Source of the DNA: Gemmatimonadaceae bacterium
Lineage (GTDB): Bacteria; Gemmatimonadota; Gemmatimonadetes; Gemmatimonadales; Gemmatimonadaceae
DNA length: 64,000 nt
Assembly (NCBI GenBank): GCA_035533015.1
Contig: DATLUQ010000051.1
Location: forward strand, 62,001-126,000
Direction: 5' to 3'
Shown here: in pieces, positions 8,132 through 15,719 of the stretch
Layout: every line of letters begins with the position of its first letter
Position numbering within the stretch: the first letter of the stretch is position 1
Made by a program: the position numbers and the translations under genes
Notes under the pieces: generated by a model
What the model saw: the letters and a program-made list of their open reading frames with translations, nothing else
What the model was told of the DNA's origin: nothing
Databases searched by the model: none

Positions 8132-9376
8132 GTGACCACTGCTCACGTTTCGCGCGCGCGGGTCGCGCTGACGATCCTGTTCCTGAGCGCGACGGCGGCG
8201 CGCGCGCAGGGCACGCCGGCGCCGCGCGAGGCCGGCGTGGTGCCCGGCATCGAAGTCCTGCTGCGCGATTCGATGTCCCTCGTGCGTGGCAAGCGCGTGG
8301 GGCTCATCACCAATCAGACTGGCCGCGACCGGCGGGGCCGCAGCGACATCGACCTGCTCGCGCATGCGTCGGGCGTGCGGCTCGTAGCGCTGTTCGCGCC
8401 CGAACACGGCATCCGGGGGACGGCCGAGGCCGGGGCACGCATCGCGTCGGACACCGATGCGGCCACCGGAGTCCCCATCTACTCGCTCTATGGGGCCGTG
8501 CGCGCTCCCACACCAGCTATGCTCGACAGTGTGGACGTGCTGCTATATGACATTCAAGATGCTGGCGTCCGCTTCTACACGTACGTATGGACCATGGCGT
8601 TGTCGGCCGATGCCGCGGGACGGGCGCACAAGCCCTTTGTGGTGCTCGACCGGCCCGATCCTCTCGGCGGGAGCCGGGTTACGGGTGGCGTGCTCGACAC
8701 GGCATACCGCTCGTTCGTAGGGGAATATCCGGTGGCCCTGCGGTACGGCCTCACCCCGGGCGAGTTGCTGCGCTACCTCGTGGGTACCGGGCAGGTGCAT
8801 GCCAACGTGCACGTGATTCCGATGGACGGCTGGCACCGGGCCATGCGGTACGATCAGACGGGGCTGCCATGGGTGAGCCCATCGCCGAACCTCCGCTCGA
8901 TGGACGCCCTGCTGATGTATCCCGGAACCGTGTTCTTCGAAGGCACGAATCTGAGCGAGGGGCGCGGCACCGAGTCGCCATTTCTACTCGTAGGTGCGCC
9001 GTGGCTCACCGATGCCGGAGCGATCGCACGGGAACTGAACGCCATGGCGCTGCCGGGCGTGCGGTTCGAGTCCACGGCTTGCAGAATCGATGCTGGCCAG
9101 AAGTGGGGCGGCCAAACGATCCCGATGCTCCATGTTTCAGTGGTCGATCGCGACCGCGTGCGGCCCTTGGAGGTCGCCGCGTACATGCTGCAGGTCATTC
9201 GCCGCCGGCATCCCACCGATTTCAAATGGCTGCTGCCGCATATGGACGAGCTGGCCGGGTCCGACGCGTTGCGCAAGGCCGTTGACGCAGGCACAGTGGC
9301 CGCGCTGCTGCCCGTGTTGGATGCCCAGTCACGTGCATTCGAACGGGCGGCGGAACGCTACCGGATCTACCGCTGA
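8132..9376 (+). CDS. NamZ-like exo-beta-N-acetylmuramidase (DUF1343)
   Basis: The 414-residue protein starts with GTG and has a signal peptide ending near ATAARAQG. The body matches the DUF1343/NamZ family throughout: GKRVGLITNQTGRDRRG, LVALFAPEHGIRG, DVLLYDIQDAGVRFYTYVWTM, and later YPGTVFFEGTNLSEGRGTE. Characterised NamZ enzymes release terminal N-acetylmuramic acid from peptidoglycan fragments. The motif NQTG, the EHG segment and the EGTNLSEGRGT loop, all conserved in the family, are intact, so the protein is probably active in the periplasm in wall turnover or scavenging. It is 73 bp downstream of the PDZ gene on the same strand. It converges on the dehydratase gene with a 3-bp gap. Confidence 0.9.
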   Translation: MTTAHVSRARVALTILFLSATAARAQGTPAPREAGVVPGIEVLLRDSMSLVRGKRVGLITNQTGRDRRGRSDIDLLAHASGVRLVALFAPEHGIRGTAEAGARIASDTDAATGVPIYSLYGAVRAPTPAMLDSVDVLLYDIQDAGVRFYTYVWTMALSADAAGRAHKPFVVLDRPDPLGGSRVTGGVLDTAYRSFVGEYPVALRYGLTPGELLRYLVGTGQVHANVHVIPMDGWHRAMRYDQTGLPWVSPSPNLRSMDALLMYPGTVFFEGTNLSEGRGTESPFLLVGAPWLTDAGAIARELNAMALPGVRFESTACRIDAGQKWGGQTIPMLHVSVVDRDRVRPLEVAAYMLQVIRRRHPTDFKWLLPHMDELAGSDALRKAVDAGTVAALLPVLDAQSRAFERAAERYRIYR

Positions 9377-9379
9377 GCC

Positions 9380-10354
9380 CTACCCGGACGCGAGCACGCG
9401 TGCGAACACGTCCGAGTCCACGTTGGCGCCGGTGAACACGATTCCCACCGTGCGGCCGCGCAAGGCATCGCGCTCCTTCATGGCCGCGGCCAGCCCCAAC
9501 GCGCCGGCGCCTTCCACCACGTTGTGCGTGGCGCGGAAGATGTCGCGCATCGCCCGCTCGACCCCGGCGTCCGAAATCTCGACCACGCGCGCCACTCGGC
9601 CGCGCATGAGGCCCAACGCGGCCGCGTTGGGCGTGCGGCACGCGACCCCATCGGCGATCTGCGTACTCACGGCGCACGACACCGACTCCGCGCCCTCCAG
9701 CGACCGTTTGTACGCGGGCGCCGCCGCCGAGACCACGCCCACCACTTCGACGTCCCGGTTGAGCGCGTACATTGCCGAGAGCATACCGCAGATGCCGGAA
9801 CCCAAGCCGATGGGAACGTACACCGTCTGCAACTCGGGCACCGCGCGCAGGAACTCCATGGCGTACGTGCCAACGCCGGCCGCGAGCGCCGTGTCGAACG
9901 ACGGCATTCGGTGCCAGCCGCGCTGCTCGGCAACTTCCACCGCGTGCTCGAGCGCGTCCTGAAAATCGTCGCCGAACTCGATCAACTCGGCGCCGAGGGC
10001 GCGCATCGCGTCGTTCTTCTCGCGGCTGTTCCCGTGGGGGACCACCACGGCGGCCTTGAAGCCGTACCGTGCCGCGGCGAACGCCACCGACTGCCCGTGA
10101 TTGCCGCGCGTCGCCGTCACCACGCCCTCGGCGCCGGGCATGGCGCGCCGCAGGCGGTCCATGTACACCAGCCCGCCGCGGATCTTGAACGCGCCCACCG
10201 GCGTGAAGTTCTCGTGCTTCACCCATATCGCGGTGCCCACCAGCCGGTCGAGCAGGGGCCACCGGTACTGCGGCGTGGCCGGCATCACCGCCCTGACGAG
10301 GCGGTCGGCGGCTTCCAGTTCGCCGAACGTGGGGAGCGCAGGGGGCGGCGTCAT
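9380..10354 (-). CDS. Threonine/serine dehydratase-like PLP enzyme
   Basis: This 324-residue fold-type II PLP enzyme has the Schiff-base lysine in FTPVGAFKIRGGLVYM. The substrate loop is TRGNHGQSVAFAA, and the phosphate-binding glycine loop is GLGSGICGML. Members deaminate threonine or serine to the 2-oxoacid. The C-terminal ACT regulatory domain of biosynthetic IlvA is absent, so this looks like the short catabolic or broad-specificity type. The start at 10354 gives MTPPPALPTFGELEAA and overlaps the pyrE stop by four bases (ATGA), which points to translational coupling. The frame extends further upstream, but only inside pyrE. Confidence 0.87.
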   Translation of the reverse strand: MTPPPALPTFGELEAADRLVRAVMPATPQYRWPLLDRLVGTAIWVKHENFTPVGAFKIRGGLVYMDRLRRAMPGAEGVVTATRGNHGQSVAFAAARYGFKAAVVVPHGNSREKNDAMRALGAELIEFGDDFQDALEHAVEVAEQRGWHRMPSFDTALAAGVGTYAMEFLRAVPELQTVYVPIGLGSGICGMLSAMYALNRDVEVVGVVSAAAPAYKRSLEGAESVSCAVSTQIADGVACRTPNAAALGLMRGRVARVVEISDAGVERAMRDIFRATHNVVEGAGALGLAAAMKERDALRGRTVGIVFTGANVDSDVFARVLASG

Positions 10355-10908
10355 CGCGCGCCGCGGAATTGGGCGCGCACGTCGGACAGGGTGCACACGG
10401 CGCGGAAGGCGAACCCCGCGGCTTCGATTGCCTCGCGTCCGCCCTGTTCGCGATCCACGAGTCCTATCGCAACGACGATCTCCGCGCCCGCTTCCTGCAC
10501 GTGCGCGGCGGCCTTGAGCAGCGAGCCGCCTGACGTGATCACGTCGTCCACGATCGCGACCTTCTGGCCGGCCGGGTTGATTCCTTCGATCCATTTGCCG
10601 AGCCCGTGCTTCTTGGGCTCCTTGCGCACAACGAATCCGGTGAGCGGGCGGTCGCTGCCGCCGGACGCGTACACCGCGCACAGGACGATCGCGTCGGCGC
10701 CCATCGTCGGACCGCCGATCGCCGCCGCACCGAACTCGCGCGCGATGGCGTGCATCGCCGCGCCGACAAGCGCCACGCCGTCCGGGTGGTAGGTCACCTG
10801 TTTGGCGTCGAGGTAGAAATTGCTCGTGGCGCCCGAGGTGAGTGTGAAGTCGCCTTCACGGTACGACAGGCGAGCGAGCAACGCGGCGAGTTGATCGTGA
10901 GACGGCAT
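10351..10908 (-). CDS. pyrE: Orotate phosphoribosyltransferase
   Basis: This 185-residue enzyme of pyrimidine synthesis converts orotate plus PRPP to orotidine monophosphate. The N-terminus MPSHDQLAALLARLSYREGDFTL continues into SGATSNFYLDAKQVTYHP, typical of bacterial OPRTases. The catalytic loop is RKEPKKHGLGKWIEG, and the PRPP-binding motif is VAIVDDVITSGGSLL. The ATG at 10908 fits family length; the frame runs on upstream to 11178 without family character. The gene shares an ATGA overlap with the dehydratase, so the two are probably one transcript. No other pyr gene is close by. Confidence 0.95.
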   Translation of the reverse strand: MPSHDQLAALLARLSYREGDFTLTSGATSNFYLDAKQVTYHPDGVALVGAAMHAIAREFGAAAIGGPTMGADAIVLCAVYASGGSDRPLTGFVVRKEPKKHGLGKWIEGINPAGQKVAIVDDVITSGGSLLKAAAHVQEAGAEIVVAIGLVDREQGGREAIEAAGFAFRAVCTLSDVRAQFRGAR

Positions 10909-10982
10909 TCGGGCTCCGAACGGTGCGAGGCGTGGCTGCGGGCAAGCTAGGGAGCCGCGATGCGGGGCGGTAGGCGCACGGG

Positions 10983-12416
10983 TTAGCGGTATACCCCCGT
11001 CGTCCCCCCCAGCCAGAACACGGTGTCGGCCGGTGTCGCGGGGCCGATCGTGCCCTCCACCGACTTCATGAGCTTGGCCGGGTCGTACACGATGCCGGAT
11101 TTGATCACGAGACGAGCGTGGCGGACGTTGCGGATGTCGGCCAGCGGATTGCCCTCGACGATGACGGCGTCGGCCCACTTGCCGGTCTCGATGGAACCCA
11201 GCCGGTCGCCGAGCCCCATGGCGTTGGCGGCGTTGATGGTGGCGAAGCGCAGGACCGCTTCGGGGGGGATGCCCGACAGCACGAACGACAGCAACTCGCG
11301 GTGCACCGAGAACGGCGTGAAGTACTCGCCCCAGCTCGGGTGGTCGGTACCGAGCGTGATGAGATCGCCGCCGCCCGCGTCATAGAAGGCTTTGATCTCC
11401 TTTCGTTTGGCCCAGTAGATCCTCTCGAACTGCTCCATCACCGGCCGCGGCGGCCGCGAGTCCACGATCTTGCGCATGTACGGCGTGAGGAAGCGCTTCT
11501 CGTCGGTGAAGTAGGTGAATACCGCGGGGTCGCGCTTTCCGTAGTAGCCGTAGGCGCTGAGCGTAGCGTCGTAGTATACGTGATGTTGAATATAGAGCTG
11601 GAACGTGCGCCTGTAGGCCGCCGAAGCGAACGTCGCCGTCGTGAAATTCTCGAGTGACGCGTAGGCGCTGCGGTCGGGTGGATACGCGTCGCCGCCCATG
11701 AAGTGCTCGATGCGGTCGATCCCCATGAGGATCGCATCGCGCGGGTTCACCGTGTCGTGGAATCCGGAGTCGAGGTGCCCGGTGACGGTGAGCCCGTGCT
11801 GGTGGGCCCGCTCGATGAGCGCTTGCAGTTGATACGGGGCGATGCCCTTGGCCTTGAATCCGCCCACGCCGAGCTCGGCCCAGTGGTCCACCTCGGCGTA
11901 GATCGAGTCCACCGAGATGTCGCGCTTCCAGCCGGGGCGCGCGGTGCCGAAGTAGGGCCCTGAATTGAGCAGGCGGGGTCCGGGTTGGAGCCCGCGATCG
12001 ATACGGATGCGCAGGGCGCGCATGGAGTCGGCGTTCATCTCGCCGGCGGGCCACGTGGTGGTGACGCCGTTGGCGAGAAAGAGCGACGGATATGCCTTCG
12101 TCTCGTCCACGCGTCCATTGCCGAACAGTTGCATGGCGTAGTGCGCGTGGAGGTCGAACAAGCCGGGTATGATTGTTTCGGTATCAGCCACGCGGATGGT
12201 GTCGGCGCCGGGCTTGACCTCGGAAAGGTTGCCGCCAACGCGCTGGAACTTGCCGGCGCGGATGAGGATGCCGGGGTTTCGGACGCGCGTGTGGCCGGTG
12301 GAGGTGAACAGCCAGCCGCCGAGCAGCACGACATCGTGGGTCTGGGTCTGGGCGCGGGTGGTGCTCGGCGCGAGGAGGGCGGCGGCGAGGGCGGCGACGA
12401 GTGGAAAGCGGCGCAT
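10983..12416 (-). CDS. Secreted metal-dependent amidohydrolase
   Basis: This 477-residue protein has a signal peptide (MRRFPLVAALAAALLAPSTTRAQ). The amidohydrolase superfamily pattern follows: TIIPGLFDLHAHYAMQ gives the HxH metal ligands, TVTGHLDSGFHDTV and IEHFMGGD supply further histidines, and TLGTDHPSWGEYF supplies the late aspartate. The end reads INAANAMGLGDRLGSIETGKWADAVIV, the usual C-terminal strand block of imidazolonepropionase- and dipeptidase-like enzymes. The substrate cannot be assigned. A carboxylated lysine is plausible at KAKGIAPY but unproven. The ATG at 12416 is chosen because the signal peptide begins there; a longer open frame upstream overlaps the PadR operator and gene. 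Confidence 0.85.
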   Translation of the reverse strand: MRRFPLVAALAAALLAPSTTRAQTQTHDVVLLGGWLFTSTGHTRVRNPGILIRAGKFQRVGGNLSEVKPGADTIRVADTETIIPGLFDLHAHYAMQLFGNGRVDETKAYPSLFLANGVTTTWPAGEMNADSMRALRIRIDRGLQPGPRLLNSGPYFGTARPGWKRDISVDSIYAEVDHWAELGVGGFKAKGIAPYQLQALIERAHQHGLTVTGHLDSGFHDTVNPRDAILMGIDRIEHFMGGDAYPPDRSAYASLENFTTATFASAAYRRTFQLYIQHHVYYDATLSAYGYYGKRDPAVFTYFTDEKRFLTPYMRKIVDSRPPRPVMEQFERIYWAKRKEIKAFYDAGGGDLITLGTDHPSWGEYFTPFSVHRELLSFVLSGIPPEAVLRFATINAANAMGLGDRLGSIETGKWADAVIVEGNPLADIRNVRHARLVIKSGIVYDPAKLMKSVEGTIGPATPADTVFWLGGTTGVYR

Positions 12417-12493
12417 GGCGACGGTGGGGTAGCGGGTGGGTGGGGGCTTGGGAAAGATACGAAACCGGCGCCGGAGAGGCGAAAACCGTCCAA

Positions 12494-12545
12494 TACCTTG
12501 ACATCCGACAACGACAGCCCCATCGTATTGTCGAATGACAAGGTA
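12494..12545. promoter_or_regulatory. 19-bp imperfect dyad, probable PadR operator
   Basis: TACCTTGACATCCGACAAC (12494-12512) and ATTGTCGAATGACAAGGTA (12527-12545) are inverted copies matching at 16 of 19 positions, with a 14-bp spacer. The left arm contains TTGACA (12498-12503), which would serve as a -35 box with a weak CATCGT 17 bp further on. The element ends 21 bp before the PadR start codon. It is therefore well placed for autoregulation of the PadR/ADOP operon. Operator function is inferred from position and symmetry. Confidence 0.6.
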
Positions 12546-12566
12546 ATCCGCCGGCCTGGAGGTGCG

Positions 12567-12896
12567 ATGGCGCAACGCGCCGATCTGCTGCAGGGCACGC
12601 TCGATCTGCTGATCCTCAAGACGCTCGTGCTTGGGCCGCTGCACGGCTGGGCGATCTCCAAGCGATTGCGCCAGCTGTCCGACGACGTGCTCGACGTGGG
12701 GCAGGGGAGCCTCTATCCCGCGCTCTACCGCTTGGAAGACAAGGGATGGATCGAAGCTGAGTGGGGGACGAGTCCCGAAGGGCGGCGCGCGAAGATCTAC
12801 ACGCTGACCACCGATGGGCGGAAGCAGTGGGCCGCCGAGCGATCGGAGTGGAAGCTGTTCTCGGCGGCAGTGGATCAAGTGTTGAAGGCGACCTGA
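12567..12896 (+). CDS. PadR-family transcriptional regulator
   Basis: This 109-residue winged-helix protein begins LLQGTLDLLILKTLVLGPLHGWAISKRL and has GSLYPALYRLEDKGWIEAEW, the PadR DNA-binding core. It ends in a short dimerisation helix, so it is a short (PadR-s1-like) form. The start at 12567 has a GGAGG-type ribosome site (CTGGAGGTGCG) just upstream. The stop is 13 bp before the ADOP permease. This arrangement is typical of regulators paired with ADOP permeases in Acidobacteriota and Gemmatimonadota. It probably represses its own operon through the upstream dyad, and its ligand is unknown. Confidence 0.93.
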   Translation: MAQRADLLQGTLDLLILKTLVLGPLHGWAISKRLRQLSDDVLDVGQGSLYPALYRLEDKGWIEAEWGTSPEGRRAKIYTLTTDGRKQWAAERSEWKLFSAAVDQVLKAT

Positions 12897-12909
12897 GCGG
12901 AACGCGCCT

Positions 12910-15576
12910 ATGCGGAACTGGCTGAAGCTCGTGGGGCGACGGCTGCGGGCGCTCGTACGGGGCGAGCGGCTCGACGCCGAGTTGACGGACGAGATCCGGC
13001 TGCACATCGAGCTCGAGACCGAGGATCTGATGCGCATGCATGGGCTGTCGCGCGACGAGGCGCGGCGCCGGGCGATGATCGGGTTTGGGGGCGTGGAGCG
13101 CTACCGCGAGGCCCAGCGCGACGCGCGCGGGGTGCGGTGGATCGAGCAGTTGGCGCAGGACGCGAAGTACGCCGTGCGGTCGTTGCGCAAGAGCCCGGGG
13201 TTCGTGGTGACGTCGGCGTTGACGATTGCGCTTGGGATTGGGGTGACGACGACGATGTACAGTGTGGTGAATCGGTTGATCCTGCATCCACTGCCGTTCG
13301 CCAACGGGGATCGGTGGCGCGTGTTCGGGATACTAATTCCGGCAGAGGGAAACCTGCGGGCCTCGGCCATGTCGCAGGACATGGTGGACTGGGCCAAGCG
13401 CGCAACGACGGTGGACGCCGTGAGCATCGTATTCGAAACCGGCGGCGTGCTTTCCGCTCCGGGGCATTCGACGGTGGCTTCGGGGGCGGACATCTCGCCT
13501 GAATTGCTGCTGCAACTCGGTGTCAAGCCGACTATCGGGCGTGTGTTCGGGCCAGCCGATGCGTCGCAGGGCGCCGAACGGACGATGGTGCTCTCCGATC
13601 ACTTCTGGCGCGCGGAATTCGGCGGAAGCCGGGACGTGCTGGGCGAGCACGTCACGATTCACGACACGAGTTACGTCATCGTCGGCGTCGTGCCCGACCA
13701 GCTCGACGCGATCAACGACTACTCGAACACAGCCTTCTGGGCTCCGCTGACTCCGACCCAGATGGCGCTGTTCACCCGCCAGGACTGGGGGGTGCGGGGC
13801 GTCGCCCGGTTGAAGCCCAAGGTGACCGTGGAGCGTGCCGAGCAGGAGCTGAATCTGCTCAAGCGCCAAGAGGTGCTGGCTGCTGGAGGGAAGGTCAGCG
13901 GGGTGATCCCGACCCGACTCGTCCGGCCGGGCGACGTCATGGGTACGAACCTGCAGGTGGGGCTCTGGGTGCTCGTGGGCGCAACGCTGCTGGTGCTTCT
14001 CATCACCTGTGCGAACGTTGCGAGTCTGCACCTCGTCCGAGCGGCGAACCGAGCCCGGGAGCTCTCGGTGCGCGCCGCGCTCGGTGCGTCCCGCGGCCGG
14101 CTCGTACGCCAGATGTCGGTCGAGGGATTGATCCTCGCCGCCTTCGGCGGCACGGCGGGAATCATTTTCGGCTACTGGATGCTTCGCGCGGTGATCCTGC
14201 TGCGCCCGCAGCAGCTCCGGCAGCTCGACGTCGTCCAGTTCGATCGGTGGGTGCTGCTGGTCGGCATCGCGTTGGCCGGATTGACGAGTCTGGCCTACGG
14301 CGTGCTGCCCGCGTGGCACGCGACGAGTGCGCGGTTTGCGACGCTGCTGCGAAGCGTTGCATCGACCGGGCTTTCGCGGGCACGCAGCCGGCTGCAGTCC
14401 GCGGTGATCGTTGGCGAACTCGCGCTCTCCGTCGTCTTGCTGACCGGCGCCGGACTTCTCGTGACGAGCTTCGCTCGCATGAACGCGAAGGATCCAGGCT
14501 TTGCTCCGGACGGGCTGTTGGAGATGGGAATCGTCCTGCCGGCACCAGCGTTTCCCGACTCCGTGGCCCGCACCACGTTCTGGTCCGGTCTCACGATCCG
14601 GGCAGACGCGGCGCCGGACGTGGCGGCGGCGATACCCGTCGGATACAGCCTGTTGCAGTCATCGAGTGGGTGGAGTGGCAGCGCTCTCGAAATCGAAGGA
14701 GCCCCGCCGGGACCCAAGGATCAGGAGTTCATCTACAGCGTGCGCCGGGTGCCGGCCGCCTATTTTGCCATCCTGGGAATTCACGTCCTGGCAGGGCGCA
14801 CGTTCACCCCCGAGGATGAGCGCGGCCAGGACCAGAACGTCGTCATCGGACAGGAAATGGCGCGGCGGTTCTGGCCGAACGGCAGCGCCGTCGGCCATCG
14901 GTTCAGGACCTATCGTGCGAACCCATGGCTGACCGTCGAAGGCGTCGTGAGCGACGTGGGATTGATAGGCCCGTCGCCGGTGAATCGAGATCTTCAGTTC
15001 TATTATCCCACGCCACGAGCGGGACTCGATCAGGCGGCGGGAATCATGGTGCGCCTCCGGCCGGGCGCTGACGTGAGCAGGACACTGGCGGTATTGCGAA
15101 GCATCGTGAAATCAGTGAATCCACGCGCCGTGATCACTGATGCGCGGAGCGAGCGGAGCATTCTCGACGACAACCTGGCCAGCCCGCGATTCAGCACGAC
15201 GCTGATGATCGTGTTCGCCGCGTTGGCGCTTGTGCTTGCCGCGGTGGGGCTCTACGGCCTCATCGCATATGCCGTGAGTCAGCGGACCCACGAAATCGGC
15301 GTGCGCGTAGCGCTGGGGGCGGGGGCGGGCGACGTGGTGCGGATGGTTTTGGGCGATGGGGTTCGGCTCGCGGTTGCTGGACTCATTCTCGGCCTGGGCG
15401 CTGCGCTGGCCGCGGCGCGACTGCTCACGACGCTGCTATATGGCGTGAGTCCGACCGACCCCCTGGTCCTCGTCACGATCCCGATCGTGCTGGTGGCGAC
15501 GTCTCTTCTTGCGAGCTACCTCGCTGCCCGCCGCGCCGCCTGCGTGGACCCGGTCATTGCGCTGCGCGCCGAATAG
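12910..15576 (+). CDS. ADOP-family MacB-like ABC permease 1
   Basis: This 888-residue protein starts with a PadR-linked ADOP N-terminal segment (RRLRALVRGERLDAELTDEIRLHIELETEDLMR). A first MacB-type unit follows: helix at SPGFVVTSALTIALGIGVTTTMYSVVN, periplasmic core, then three helices around 355-460 with ITCANVASLHLVRAANRARELSVRAALGASRGRL. The second unit has a core containing YFAILGIHVLAGRTF and terminal helices with LYGLIAYAVSQRTHEIGVRVALGAG. Each unit is an FtsX-like permease, so the gene is an internal duplication. No ATP-binding domain is present or adjacent. The substrate of these orphan permeases is not known. It lies in one operon with PadR and ADOP 2. Confidence 0.9.
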   Translation: MRNWLKLVGRRLRALVRGERLDAELTDEIRLHIELETEDLMRMHGLSRDEARRRAMIGFGGVERYREAQRDARGVRWIEQLAQDAKYAVRSLRKSPGFVVTSALTIALGIGVTTTMYSVVNRLILHPLPFANGDRWRVFGILIPAEGNLRASAMSQDMVDWAKRATTVDAVSIVFETGGVLSAPGHSTVASGADISPELLLQLGVKPTIGRVFGPADASQGAERTMVLSDHFWRAEFGGSRDVLGEHVTIHDTSYVIVGVVPDQLDAINDYSNTAFWAPLTPTQMALFTRQDWGVRGVARLKPKVTVERAEQELNLLKRQEVLAAGGKVSGVIPTRLVRPGDVMGTNLQVGLWVLVGATLLVLLITCANVASLHLVRAANRARELSVRAALGASRGRLVRQMSVEGLILAAFGGTAGIIFGYWMLRAVILLRPQQLRQLDVVQFDRWVLLVGIALAGLTSLAYGVLPAWHATSARFATLLRSVASTGLSRARSRLQSAVIVGELALSVVLLTGAGLLVTSFARMNAKDPGFAPDGLLEMGIVLPAPAFPDSVARTTFWSGLTIRADAAPDVAAAIPVGYSLLQSSSGWSGSALEIEGAPPGPKDQEFIYSVRRVPAAYFAILGIHVLAGRTFTPEDERGQDQNVVIGQEMARRFWPNGSAVGHRFRTYRANPWLTVEGVVSDVGLIGPSPVNRDLQFYYPTPRAGLDQAAGIMVRLRPGADVSRTLAVLRSIVKSVNPRAVITDARSERSILDDNLASPRFSTTLMIVFAALALVLAAVGLYGLIAYAVSQRTHEIGVRVALGAGAGDVVRMVLGDGVRLAVAGLILGLGAALAAARLLTTLLYGVSPTDPLVLVTIPIVLVATSLLASYLAARRAACVDPVIALRAE

Positions 15577-15719
15577 CGGCAAACGATTCTCGCCGGGCCG
15601 GTGTCAAAGGAGCAGATTGTGTCAGCGGGAAACCGGCCGTTGCCGGCGCTCGTGTGCCCCCCCGTGAACCGTCCGCCGCAAGCAGTGACCTCCCGCTGGC
15701 CGAGGATTCTCCCCCTCCC

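Noticed and set aside
8048-8407. 119-residue minus-strand frame between PDZ and NamZ genes
   Set aside because: Overlaps the signal peptide and core of NamZ on the other strand and has no motif.
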